In this document: piece after piece, positions 47,308 to 55,404 of the stretch
Layout of the letters: each line of letters opens with the position of its first letter
How positions within the stretch are numbered: position 1 is the stretch's first letter
DNA from: Bacteroidales bacterium
GTDB lineage: Bacteria > Bacteroidota > Bacteroidia > Bacteroidales > UBA932
Direction: 5' to 3'
Assembly (NCBI GenBank): GCA_017469745.1
Contig: JAFUFS010000059.1
Location: forward strand, 1-64,000
Length of the DNA: 64,000 nt
Notes under the pieces: generated by a model
Databases searched by the model: none
What the model saw: the letters and a program-made list of their open reading frames with translations, nothing else
Told to the model about the DNA's origin: nothing
Translations under genes and position numbers: made by a program

Positions 47308-48459
47308 TTAGATGAATAAAACTGCTATTTCAGATGCCCTGAACTTCTCCGGGCAGTAACCCTGGGCGAATGAGAGCCCGTCATGCAGGATTTCGAACTG
47401 CATTTCGCCTGCCATTGCATTAAGCAGCTTGACGCTCATGCCTGCCCATGTGAATGAGCCGAAGGCTGCGAACCTGCGGTTCTTGACTCCCCTTGCCTTC
47501 AGGGCCTCCATGAAGGACTGCACTGGAGGGAAAATGCCAGCATTGTAGGTCGGCGAACCTACTATGAGCGAATCATAGAGGAACACATCTGCCAGGGCAT
47601 AGGAATAATTCTCCTCGCACAGATCGTGAAGTTTAAGCGTAATGCCTTTATTATTAAGCTCTTGCGCAATGGCTTCGGCGGCCTTTGCAGTGTTTCCGTA
47701 CATCGAGCCATAGGCGATGCAGACTCCCCTTTCAAGCTTTGAAGCCGAAAGACGGTCGTACCAACCTACGACTTTTGCAATGTCGTTTTCCCAGACCGGA
47801 CCGTGTGTCGGGCAGATACGTTCTATTCCGAGCGGAGAAACCTTTCTCAATGCAGCCTGCACAGTCTGGCCATACTTCCCCACTATCGATGCGTAGTAAC
47901 GGGTCATTTCATCCTTGAAATCTTCGAATCCATCGATGAGCCGACCATCGGGAACTGCCTTGAAACAACCGAAGGCATCGCCGCTGAATGCGGTTTTCTC
48001 CTCTGGGCACCAGGTGACCATGGTCTCAGGCCAATGGACCATGGGAATCATGTAGAACTGGAGGGTTGTGCTTCCAAGTGAGAGGCACTCCCCTTCCTTT
48101 ATTACCTTTATGTTTTCGGTGAGTCCCTGATAGCCTTCAATCATCGGGACGGCCTTGGCGTTTGTGACAATCGTACAGTCGGGATATTCATTCCTGATGA
48201 CGGACTGGAGCGCACTGTGATCGGGCTCCATGTGGTTCACGACGAGGTAATCTATTTTTCTGTCGCCTATTTCAGCCTTGATGTTGGACAGGAATTCATC
48301 CTTGAAAGCGGCGGCTGCAGTGTCTATCAGAGCGATCTTTTCATCGACTACCAGATAAGAATTGTAGCTTACACCCTCCGGAACAGGCCACTGGTGCTCG
48401 AACAGCACGGTCTGAAAGTCATTGATCCCTACATAGCGGATTCTTTCGGAAATTTTCAT
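47308..48459 (-). CDS. A-type flavodiiron protein (FprA family)
   Basis: A cytosolic O2 or NO reductase protecting anaerobes from oxidative or nitrosative stress. The 383-aa protein has the metallo-beta-lactamase-like domain (1-245) with diiron ligands HMEPDH (H76, E78, D80, H81), GDAFG and CPTHGPVW, and a flavodoxin domain (about 250-383) with the FMN loop YGSMYGNTAKA and SPTYNAGIFP. The MVHWPETM segment holds a further His. No rubredoxin domain is fused, so an external electron donor is needed. It is divergent from rarA, sharing a symmetric promoter region, and precedes the DUF1080 gene. Confidence 0.94.
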   Translation of the reverse strand: MKISERIRYVGINDFQTVLFEHQWPVPEGVSYNSYLVVDEKIALIDTAAAAFKDEFLSNIKAEIGDRKIDYLVVNHMEPDHSALQSVIRNEYPDCTIVTNAKAVPMIEGYQGLTENIKVIKEGECLSLGSTTLQFYMIPMVHWPETMVTWCPEEKTAFSGDAFGCFKAVPDGRLIDGFEDFKDEMTRYYASIVGKYGQTVQAALRKVSPLGIERICPTHGPVWENDIAKVVGWYDRLSASKLERGVCIAYGSMYGNTAKAAEAIAQELNNKGITLKLHDLCEENYSYALADVFLYDSLIVGSPTYNAGIFPPVQSFMEALKARGVKNRRFAAFGSFTWAGMSVKLLNAMAGEMQFEILHDGLSFAQGYCPEKFRASEIAVLFI

Positions 48460-48498
48460 CAGTCGATATTATTGTTAGTGTCGGATTCTATTGATTAG

Positions 48499-48536
48499 CA
48501 AATTTAAGAAACTTATTCCGCTTTTTGCTAAATTTG
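48499..48536. promoter_or_regulatory. Symmetric divergent promoter (flavodiiron / rarA)
   Basis: CAAATTTA (48499-48506, the leftward TAAATTTG) and TAAATTTG (48529-48536, rightward) form an inverted repeat with a 22-bp spacer. Each is an exact TAnnTTTG box, and the TTTA within each lies 22 bp from the other and could act as its -33-like element. The boxes are 40 bp and 30 bp before the flavodiiron and rarA start codons respectively. Confidence 0.55.
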
Positions 48537-48565
48537 TAATCCAAGCTTAGAAAAATACACTTATC

Positions 48566-49882
48566 ATGCCATCAAATGAACAGTTTACTGCGCAAAGCAC
48601 GGTTCTTCCCCCACTCCCTGAAAGGATGAGGCCGAGGAGTCTTGCAGATTACGTGGGTCAGAAACATCTTGTCGGCGAAGGATGCATCCTCCGCAACATG
48701 ATTTCAAGTGGCAATCTGAGCTCATTCATTCTCTGGGGGCCTCCAGGTGTCGGAAAGACTACCCTTGCAGGCATAATCGCTTCCACCTTGAACAGGGATT
48801 TCTACACCTTGTCCGCAGTAAGCGCAGGTGTGAAGGATGTCCGTGACGTGATCGAAAGGGCGAAGGGGCGCTCGGTCTTCTCCCAAGGAGCCTCCCCCAT
48901 CCTGTTCATCGATGAGATACACAGGTTCAACAAATCCCAGCAGGATGCCCTCCTGGGGGCGGTTGAGAACGGAACGATCGTCCTGATCGGCGCCACGACC
49001 GAGAATCCTTCCTTCGAGGTCATCACCCCCCTTCTGTCGCGGTGCCAGGTCTTTGTCTTGAAGTCACTGGAAGCCGATGACCTTCAGACCCTTCTGGACC
49101 GTGCTCTGAAGAACGATGCCCTGCTAAAAGAAAAAGACATCCGGATCATTGAAAACGAAGCCTTGCTCCGCTACAGCGGTGGTGATGCCAGGAAGCTTCT
49201 GAATATTCTTGAGATAGTGGTCGATTCCTTTGCCGGCAGGCCCGGTCCGATCGAGATCGACAACTCCGTCGTCACATCGTGCATCCAGGAGAACCTGGCG
49301 ATCTACGACAAGGACGGGGAGATGCACTACGACATCATTTCAGCCTTCATCAAGTCCATCAGGGGTTCAGACCCCAACGCGGCAGTATACTATCTGGGCA
49401 GGATGCTGGACGGAGGAGAGGATCCTCTGTTCATCGCACGTAGGCTCTGCCTGTCTGCTTCAGAGGATGTGGGACTTGCCAATCCCAATGCCTTGCTTCT
49501 GGCGAACGCCTGCTTCCAGGTTGTGCATCAGATAGGCATGCCGGAGGCCAGGATTCCACTGGCTGAAGTCACCGTCTACCTTGCAAGCTCTCCTAAAAGT
49601 AACGCTTCGTACTTGGCTGTAGAAAAGGCACTTGCCGCAGTCAAAGAAGACCGTACTAAAGCTGTTCCGCTTTATCTGCGGAATGCCCCTACCAAGCTGA
49701 TGGAAGACCTTGGCTACGCCGACGGTTACAGATATGCCCATGATTATCCCGGACACTTCGTGGACCTGGAATTCATGCCGAAGGGGCTCGAAGGCACTGT
49801 CTTTTACGAACCGGCTCCGAACCCCCATGAGGATCGCCTGAAAGCTTATCTGAAAGCTTGCTGGCCTAAGTATTATGTCTAG
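48566..49882 (+). CDS. rarA: Replication-associated recombination protein RarA (MgsA)
   Basis: An AAA+ clamp-loader-like ATPase acting at stalled replication forks. The 438-aa protein begins with RMRPRSLADYVGQKHLVGEG. Walker A is GPPGVGKTTLA (about 52-62), Walker B FIDEIHRFNKSQQDALL, sensor 1 GATTENPSFEV, and the MgsA C-terminal tetramerisation region includes DPNAAVYYLGRMLDGGEDPLFIARRL. Length matches E. coli RarA (447). It is divergent from the flavodiiron gene, and its stop abuts the stop of the convergent cysteate synthase gene with no intergenic DNA. Confidence 0.95.
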   Translation: MPSNEQFTAQSTVLPPLPERMRPRSLADYVGQKHLVGEGCILRNMISSGNLSSFILWGPPGVGKTTLAGIIASTLNRDFYTLSAVSAGVKDVRDVIERAKGRSVFSQGASPILFIDEIHRFNKSQQDALLGAVENGTIVLIGATTENPSFEVITPLLSRCQVFVLKSLEADDLQTLLDRALKNDALLKEKDIRIIENEALLRYSGGDARKLLNILEIVVDSFAGRPGPIEIDNSVVTSCIQENLAIYDKDGEMHYDIISAFIKSIRGSDPNAAVYYLGRMLDGGEDPLFIARRLCLSASEDVGLANPNALLLANACFQVVHQIGMPEARIPLAEVTVYLASSPKSNASYLAVEKALAAVKEDRTKAVPLYLRNAPTKLMEDLGYADGYRYAHDYPGHFVDLEFMPKGLEGTVFYEPAPNPHEDRLKAYLKACWPKYYV

Positions 49883-51166
49883 CTAGAAAAGCTTGTCCAC
49901 AGAAGAGATGACCTCCTCGGCTGAAAGCTCTGTGCTCAGCACGAGGTCAGGCTTCTTGAGCTCGAAGCCTTTGCTGGTTGCATTCAGCATTCCAGCTCCG
50001 GTGATGTTCAGCATCACAGTCTCGTTATTCTTGACCGTCCCTTCATCCAGCGCCTTCTTAAGGGCTGCAACTGCTGAAGCCGCTGCAGGGAAGATGTCAT
50101 AGCCTTCCTTATTGTAGAACTGGAGCATCCAGTAGACAATCTCGTCGTTGGTGACCTTGTAGAAGTCACCTCCGGATGCTGTGAGTACATCGAAGAGGCC
50201 TCCGGCGAGGCTGTACGGCGGTTTCCTGTTGGAAAGCACCTTCGCAAGGATGATCTCGGCATTCCTCCTGGACTCTTCCGGAGCGATCGGCACGAGATCC
50301 CCCGAACCGTTCTTCCATGAATCATACATAAGGGTGTAAGGGGCATTCTGCACGCAGTAGACCCTCATCTCGTTCCTTCCGAAACGTCCGTCCTTCTCGA
50401 GCCTGCAGGCGTTCTCCCATGCAGCTATTGCACCGGTGCCGCTTCCGACAGCCTGGAAATAAGCGTCGGGAATCCTTCCGATAGCTTCCACGGCACTAAG
50501 GATCGTGGTACCCATTCCGTCGCGGCGAGCCACGTTCTTGGCCCCGCCTTCGGCCAGATACCTGGAATCCTTGCAGAGTTTCTCTCCTAGGGATATCGCA
50601 TCGTAATAATCTGTTCCATGGGGCGTTGCAATCACCTTTACGCACGGCTTCAGCTTGCTTGTGAACCACAGGTCGGAGACGTTGTCGTTGGGGATGCAGA
50701 TCACGATGGGAATGTTGTTGTCTGAGCAGACCCTGGCAAATGCCCTGGCCGTGTTGCCGGCGGACTGGACAACAAGGATGTGCTTGTCATTCTTGGGAAG
50801 CCTGGCGCAGACAGAAAAAGCCTCGGTCTCCTTGAAAGAGCAGGTCTCCATCCTTGCTCCCCTCTTAGGGACATAGCCCGAGAGGGTGATGAAGAGATTG
50901 TCCATCCCGAGCAGGTCAGCGAGGCCCTTGCTCTTATAGGTGACGGGAGCATGGGACCTGCGAAGCGTCCTCTTGATAGGGAGCCATTCTGCGTACCTGT
51001 AGAGGCCGTTGAGATCCTTCCTGGGGGAGAACTTTTCATTGGCATAGACTGCCCTGACAAGGGACGGAGCCGGAGCCTGGGGATCGGCGAGGGTCCAACC
51101 TGCATCCTCGAAGATGCGGCCGGTGCCCACGTCCATAAGCTTGTAATCTGTAGGTTGGAATTTCAT
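49883..51166 (-). CDS. Cysteate synthase family PLP enzyme
   Basis: A fold-type II PLP enzyme of 427 aa related to threonine synthase. The PLP lysine is K112 (TCSFKETEA), with SAGNT (135-139) and the phosphate loop GSGTG (241-245). Blocks such as YRYAEWLPI, APVTYKSKGLADLLGMDNLF, SGYVPKRGA, GTDYYDAISL, AEGGAKNVARRDGMGT, YFQAVGSGTG and SNRKPPYS match, from memory, cysteate synthase of Methanosarcina (O-phosphoserine plus sulfite to L-cysteate) rather than ordinary ThrC. The zinc-ribbon cysteines at the methanogen N-terminus are missing here. In Bacteroidota, cysteate feeds capnine/sulfobacin sulfonolipids. It is the last gene of a run with queA, an acyltransferase and an antiporter. Threonine synthase is the main alternative. 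Confidence 0.78.
   Translation of the reverse strand: MKFQPTDYKLMDVGTGRIFEDAGWTLADPQAPAPSLVRAVYANEKFSPRKDLNGLYRYAEWLPIKRTLRRSHAPVTYKSKGLADLLGMDNLFITLSGYVPKRGARMETCSFKETEAFSVCARLPKNDKHILVVQSAGNTARAFARVCSDNNIPIVICIPNDNVSDLWFTSKLKPCVKVIATPHGTDYYDAISLGEKLCKDSRYLAEGGAKNVARRDGMGTTILSAVEAIGRIPDAYFQAVGSGTGAIAAWENACRLEKDGRFGRNEMRVYCVQNAPYTLMYDSWKNGSGDLVPIAPEESRRNAEIILAKVLSNRKPPYSLAGGLFDVLTASGGDFYKVTNDEIVYWMLQFYNKEGYDIFPAAASAVAALKKALDEGTVKNNETVMLNITGAGMLNATSKGFELKKPDLVLSTELSAEEVISSVDKLF
49949..49972 (+). terminator. Weak possible rarA terminator inside the cysteate synthase gene
   Basis: A 7-bp stem AGGCTTC (49949-49955) / GAAGCCT (49964-49970), 8-nt loop, followed by only three T. It lies 67 bp after the rarA stop and in coding sequence of the opposite strand, so it may be fortuitous. 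Confidence 0.3.
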
Positions 51167-51178
51167 ATTGCAGATAGA

Positions 51179-52147
51179 TTATATATTCATTATCAGGAAA
51201 GCCATGTATGCAATGAAGAGCACCAGGAAGGCTGATCCGTCTCCCCTGCCGACCTTGTTGTTGCGGCCTGTCCAGGCGCTTGTCAATAGGACGAAAGCAC
51301 TAAGGAGCAGCATGACGAGGTCGACCGGATGGACATTGGCGAATGAGAGAGGGCATGCCAGGGCGGAACATCCGAGGATCAGGAATATGTTGGAGATGTT
51401 CGACCCGATGATGTTGCCGAGTGCAAGGGCTCCCTTTCCTTTCGACGCTGCCACTATGCAGGTGACGAGCTCGGGAAGGGAGGTTCCTGTGGCCAGGATT
51501 GTTATGGCTATGAACTTTTCCGAGAGACCGGCCTTTTCAGCGATCTTGCAGGCGGAATCGACGAAGAGGTCGCCGCCGAAGATCAGTCCCGCGAGGCCTG
51601 CGAGCACCATCAGGACAGCTATCCAGAGCTTCTTGGAACCTTTGGATTCCTCTTCCCGAGTCTCCTCTTCACCAGCCTTTCCGGACAGGAAGGAGATAAT
51701 CATGTACACGATGAAGAGAAGCAGAAATATGGCTCCTTCGACAGCACTAATAGTGTCGCTGCTTCCTATGCCGAATAAGCTCTTCTGCATCCCGAAGCAG
51801 ACAAGCAGCACGGTTGCGATAATGACGATCGGAATATCCCTGGATTTGTTTTCCCGGGTGATGGCGACTGGCCTTATCAATGCGGTAAGTCCGAGGATGA
51901 GGAATACATTGAATATGTTGGAGCCTACTACGTTGCCTATAGCAATGTCTGCACTCCCCCTGAGGGCACCGGTGAGGCTGACAACGAGTTCGGGCATCGA
52001 GGTGCCGATGCCGACTATCGTCATTCCGATCAGGAATTCACTGAGACCGGCCCGACGCGCAATAGCCGAAGATCCGTCAACCAACCATTCGGCCCCCATT
52101 ATGACGAGGACAAGTCCGCAGATGAGGATGAGAATGTCAGTTATCAT
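51179..52147 (-). CDS. Calcium/sodium antiporter (CaCA, YrbG-like)
   Basis: A 322-aa inner-membrane cation exchanger with about ten hydrophobic helices. The two inverted alpha repeats are clear: GIGTSMPELVVSLTGALRG (about 47-65) with NVVGSNIFNVFLILGLTAL, and ATGTSLPELVTCIVAASKG with NIIGSNISNIFLILGCSAL. A charged loop (GEEETREEESKGSKK) separates the halves. By family it exchanges Na+ or H+ for Ca2+. Its ATG overlaps the acyltransferase stop by 4 bp and it ends 13 bp before the cysteate synthase gene, so the three are co-transcribed. A link to sulfonolipids is not implied by the family. Confidence 0.93.
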   Translation of the reverse strand: MITDILILICGLVLVIMGAEWLVDGSSAIARRAGLSEFLIGMTIVGIGTSMPELVVSLTGALRGSADIAIGNVVGSNIFNVFLILGLTALIRPVAITRENKSRDIPIVIIATVLLVCFGMQKSLFGIGSSDTISAVEGAIFLLLFIVYMIISFLSGKAGEEETREEESKGSKKLWIAVLMVLAGLAGLIFGGDLFVDSACKIAEKAGLSEKFIAITILATGTSLPELVTCIVAASKGKGALALGNIIGSNISNIFLILGCSALACPLSFANVHPVDLVMLLLSAFVLLTSAWTGRNNKVGRGDGSAFLVLFIAYMAFLIMNI

Positions 52148-53322
52148 GCCTGCTCCTGCCTGAGAGGTTCTCCGGAGGCCAGACGCTCCTTGGAAAGGAC
52201 CGGATTGGAATAGATGTGAAGGAATATGTTCCTGAGTTCACCACGGTCAAGTCTCTTCTCGACCTTGTCGAGGCGGTGCTCCATGTAAGCCTTGAAGGAC
52301 TCCACGTCCTCGGGTCCGTAGAGGTCAGAGTACTTGCTGCCACCCTCCACCAGGTCGTAGGCAATGTAATTGGTCTTCCAGAGGTGGTAGCCAGCGATGA
52401 CCCTCTTGTCGACCGCATGGCGGATCGCCTGGTAACGGTCGTTCTTGTCGCACTTGCTGGCCATCTCGATCTCGTCATACGTGAGAGGCAGTCCGAAATT
52501 GAGGTGGACGTTGCCTTTCTTCTGGCGTATGCCCATGACGATGCTGTGCATGTCCTCATTGTGGGTCTTCACGTACTTCTTCGTCCTGGAGATCAGGATC
52601 TCGCGCGCCTTGCGGATGTCGCAGGGTTCATATTCATAAGAAATGCTCAAAGGGACGATGTTCAGCTCCATAAAATTCTCCTGGAAGGACTTCTCGCCGC
52701 TCATGTCCAGCATCTTGAGGAGGCCCTGCTCGGTCGTGTCGATTCCGTCCTTCGTCCTTCCCTGCCTCTGGGCGAGCCAGATGGAGGCCTTTCCGGAAGT
52801 GATGGTCTGGCGGATGTAGCGGGAGAGCATCTGCGAGGATAGGTAGAGGTCGCGGGCGGAGATGCCGCGGATCACCTTTATCATCCTGTTGGAGCGGAGG
52901 AGGTACTCGACTGTCTTGCTCTGCTTGATGAGGTTGTCGCCCACGCAGATTTCGGTCATGGGGATGCCGTTGCGGTAGAAGACCAGCTGGGTGATTGCCG
53001 GGTCGAGGATGATGTCCCTGTGATTGGACATCGCCAGGAACTTGCCCCTAATCCCCTTGATGTAGCTGATGCCGTCGTAGGAGAAGTTGTGGACGGTGTG
53101 GTCGATGCACCAGGTCACGGCATTGTTCATCACGACCTCCTGGAACTCGTCCACGCTGTGAACGGACTTGAGGGCGTTGCGGAGATAAGTGACCGGTTGA
53201 TCGGGAAAAAGATATTCTGAAATCGCCAGGACGGCGGGGTGGTTGGCCACTTTGCCAAGAGCGGCTACAGCTTCCTCGTCGTTGTATGGACAAATGCTTT
53301 CAAATTCTGATGTTTCAACCAT
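52144..53322 (-). CDS. PlsC-like acyltransferase
   Basis: A 392-aa acyltransferase-domain protein. The catalytic region FLAMSNHRDIILDPAI (about 95-110) resembles the NHx4D motif of glycerolipid acyltransferases but has five residues between His and the second Asp (an Asp also occurs two after His). RMIKVIRG is at about 146-153, and SGKASIWLAQRQGRTKDGID holds the block III-like region. No clear transmembrane helix is seen. Long Bacteroidota proteins of this type are annotated as 1-acyl-glycerol-3-phosphate acyltransferases, and some relatives acylate amino-acid lipids. Lying two genes upstream of cysteate synthase, it could acylate either glycerolipids or a sulfonolipid; this is inference. Confidence 0.75.
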   Translation of the reverse strand: MVETSEFESICPYNDEEAVAALGKVANHPAVLAISEYLFPDQPVTYLRNALKSVHSVDEFQEVVMNNAVTWCIDHTVHNFSYDGISYIKGIRGKFLAMSNHRDIILDPAITQLVFYRNGIPMTEICVGDNLIKQSKTVEYLLRSNRMIKVIRGISARDLYLSSQMLSRYIRQTITSGKASIWLAQRQGRTKDGIDTTEQGLLKMLDMSGEKSFQENFMELNIVPLSISYEYEPCDIRKAREILISRTKKYVKTHNEDMHSIVMGIRQKKGNVHLNFGLPLTYDEIEMASKCDKNDRYQAIRHAVDKRVIAGYHLWKTNYIAYDLVEGGSKYSDLYGPEDVESFKAYMEHRLDKVEKRLDRGELRNIFLHIYSNPVLSKERLASGEPLRQEQA

Positions 53323-53361
53323 CTTTCGGTGATTTTTTGTCTGAAAGACAAATTTAGCAAA

Positions 53362-54588
53362 TTATGAGCCAATAGCAACATCGCGGCGGAAAAGAAGCGA
53401 ACTGTCGCCATAACTCAGGAAACGGAAGTCGTTCCGGAGGGCATAGTCGTAGATTGTCCTCCAGTCCCCTCCTACGAAGGCTGAGATAAGCAGGATCAGG
53501 GTGCTCTCTGGTTGGTGGAAATTGGTCACGAGAACGTCCACCATGCGGAATTTGAAGCCCGGAACGATGATGATCCTGGTGCCGGCCTTCAGTTCAGTCA
53601 TGCCGTTGTCTCCCAGGTATTTGATTATCGCATCAAGGGCTTCTTCTGTCGAATAGGAATATTCCCTCTCGTAGGGAGCCCACTGCGGGACATCGGACGG
53701 GCATCCGTTTTCGATGCAGCTGACGCCTACATAGTAGAGCGACTCAAGCGTCCTGACAGAAGTAGTGCCAACGGCGATGAGATTCTCTTTGTTGTCCCTG
53801 AGCTTCTTGAGAAGATCAAGGCTTACGGCGAAGGGCTCCCTGTGCATGGGATGCTCAGAAACATCGCGCGTCTTCACTGGAAGGAAGGTACCTGCTCCGA
53901 CATGCAGGCAGACATTGTCCAGCTCGATTCCCCTGGCCTTGATCCCCTCCAGGACCCTTTCTGTGAAATGAAGGCCTGCTGTAGGTGCCGCCACGGAGCC
54001 CCGGATCTTGGCGTAGAGAGTCTGGTAGCGCTCCGAATCGATCGCTTCTGTGTCACGGTTGAGATAGGGAGGGATCGGAATAGTACCACAGATCTCCAGT
54101 ACCCGTGAAAAAGGGAAGCCTCCTTCCCAGTTGAATTCCACGGTCCCCGTCTGTCGGTCCCTGTCGATCAGGGAAGCCTTCAGTGCCATTCCGGCGACTG
54201 CCTCGTCATTCTCGGGATTGGAGAGAGAGAGGACATCGCCCTTCCACCGCTTTGCATTGCCGATCACACATTTCCAAGAACATCTGGCAGTCGCAGCAAA
54301 TGATGTGTTGTACTCAGGGGGATCTATTGGTTCAAGGCAGAAGATTTCGATGTGAGCACCGGATTCTCTCTGGAAATGAAGACGGGCCGGTACGACCTTG
54401 GTTTCGTTGAATACCATCATCGAATCTTCCGGAAGCAGGCCAGGAATGTCCTTGAATATGAACTCGTCTACCTTGCCGCCTGCGTAGCGGAGCAATTTGG
54501 ACGAATCCCTTTCAGGGAGGGGATATTTAGCTATCCTTTCATCGGGAAGGTCGTAGTTGTAGTCATCAATATGGATAACAGGTATCAT
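53362..54588 (-). CDS. queA: tRNA preQ1(34) S-adenosylmethionine ribosyltransferase-isomerase
   Basis: Transfers and rearranges the ribosyl part of SAM onto preQ1 in tRNA, the penultimate steps of queuosine synthesis. At 408 aa it is longer than E. coli QueA (356) but has the family motifs YDLPDERIAKYPLPERDSSKLL, DSMMVFNETKVVPARLHF, SVAAPTAGLHFTERVL, HVGAGTFLPV, AVGTTSVRTLES and LVTNFHQPESTLILLISAFVGG. The extra length comes from additions in the middle and a longer C-terminus (IYDYALRNDFRFLSYGDSSLL). It heads the run queA-acyltransferase-antiporter-cysteate synthase (39 bp to the next gene). Other queuosine genes are not in the window. Confidence 0.95.
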   Translation of the reverse strand: MIPVIHIDDYNYDLPDERIAKYPLPERDSSKLLRYAGGKVDEFIFKDIPGLLPEDSMMVFNETKVVPARLHFQRESGAHIEIFCLEPIDPPEYNTSFAATARCSWKCVIGNAKRWKGDVLSLSNPENDEAVAGMALKASLIDRDRQTGTVEFNWEGGFPFSRVLEICGTIPIPPYLNRDTEAIDSERYQTLYAKIRGSVAAPTAGLHFTERVLEGIKARGIELDNVCLHVGAGTFLPVKTRDVSEHPMHREPFAVSLDLLKKLRDNKENLIAVGTTSVRTLESLYYVGVSCIENGCPSDVPQWAPYEREYSYSTEEALDAIIKYLGDNGMTELKAGTRIIIVPGFKFRMVDVLVTNFHQPESTLILLISAFVGGDWRTIYDYALRNDFRFLSYGDSSLLFRRDVAIGS

Positions 54589-54656
54589 CGCGAGAATTCA
54601 ATATTTGACGCAAAGTTAACCCTTCGTACGCGATTTTCAAATTCTCATTTCAGGCG

Positions 54657-54687
54657 TTTACAATTCGGATCAAAGTCTTTACTTTTG
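54657..54687 (+). promoter_or_regulatory. Orphan promoter-like sequence
   Basis: TTTA (54657-54660), 19 bases, then TACTTTTG (54680-54687), an exact -7 box with near-consensus -33. No ORF follows for about 340 bp. Confidence 0.5.
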
Positions 54688-54986
54688 TAAATATTTCTAG
54701 TAATTTCGATTGGGTTGATTTATGTAAAATAAGTTTTGGTAATTATTATATTATCATAGGTGTAATCAATGAAATATCAGATAATTGTGATATCTATCTA
54801 AATTAATGAATAAATACTTATTGGTAAAATATCGCTCCGTGGGAGCCGCTATTTGTTAAAATACCTTGTTTTCTAATAATAAACCCTAATAATATCAAGT
54901 AGTTACATGCTATTGCCTAAATTAAATTATAATTAATTTACATGCTTCCTTCTACCCTTTTTGCCATCTGTGAATAGCTACTTCAG

Positions 54987-55018
54987 TTGGACATATCCGA
55001 AAATATTTATTAAATTTG
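54987..55018 (+). promoter_or_regulatory. Promoter of the XRE regulator
   Basis: TTGG (54987-54990), 20 bases, then TAAATTTG (55011-55018), an exact Bacteroidota -7 box with standard spacing. The regulator ATG is 18 bp further on. Confidence 0.75.
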
Positions 55019-55036
55019 TAAACAAACCTCAATGCC

Positions 55037-55387
55037 ATGAACAAGCGCCTCCAGCAGTTCCTGAATGCGGAAAACATCACCCAGTCGCAGTTCGCCGATT
55101 CCATCGGTGTAGCGAAGGCAAGCGTGTCTCATATTCTTGCCGGAAGAAACAAGCCGGGATTCGATTTCATCGAGAGCATGGCCCGCGTGTTCCCCCGCCT
55201 AAATCTGGAATGGCTCATCAGCGGCCGCGGACGCATGTACAAGGACCTATCGGATGCTTTCCCGGTACAGAATTCTCCTTTGGAAGAGGTAGAAGCGCCG
55301 ATTCCCGAGGTTACTGAGCAAGATTCTCCCCGCATCACCAAAGTTGTCATCTTCTTTGACAACGGTACTTTCAAAGAATTCGAGTAA
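55037..55387 (+). CDS. XRE-family helix-turn-helix regulator
   Basis: A 116-aa protein with an N-terminal HTH_3 domain (about 4-55: LQQFLNAENITQSQFADSIGVAKASVSHILAGRNKPGFDFIESMARVFPRLNLEWLISG). The C-terminal part is acidic and Pro/Glu-rich, ending in ITKVVIFFDNGTFKEFE, a beta-hairpin-like tail seen in many small Bacteroidota regulators. It has its own promoter and sits 17 bp before pyrD. Whether it regulates pyrD, itself or distant genes cannot be told; the spacing and the separate pyrD promoter make pyrimidine control only a possibility. Confidence 0.85.
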   Translation: MNKRLQQFLNAENITQSQFADSIGVAKASVSHILAGRNKPGFDFIESMARVFPRLNLEWLISGRGRMYKDLSDAFPVQNSPLEEVEAPIPEVTEQDSPRITKVVIFFDNGTFKEFE

Positions 55388-55399
55388 ATGCTATCTTTG
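55369..55399 (+). promoter_or_regulatory. Promoter of pyrD inside the regulator gene
   Basis: TTTC (55369-55372), 19 bases, then TATCTTTG (55392-55399), an exact -7 box. The pyrD ATG is at 55405, so the transcript would be leaderless or nearly so. Confidence 0.6.
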
Positions 55400-55404
55400 T
55401 ACTC

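Larger units (their letters stand above)
54589..55036. other. AT-rich gap with orphan promoter, no gene seen
   Basis: 448 bp of strongly AT-rich sequence between divergent queA and the XRE regulator. It contains a rightward promoter-like pair near its left end (54657-54687), a short hairpin (GCTCC-GTG-GGAGC near 54832-54845) and the regulator's promoter at the right end. It is stop-rich in all frames. A small RNA from the first promoter is possible but no terminator is obvious. Confidence 0.5.

Noticed and set aside
49883..51166. Plain threonine synthase call
   Set aside because: The protein shares the PLP fold, but the long blocks YDA/WLP, PVTYKSKG and GGAKNVARRDGMGT fit cysteate synthase better; kept only as an alternative.
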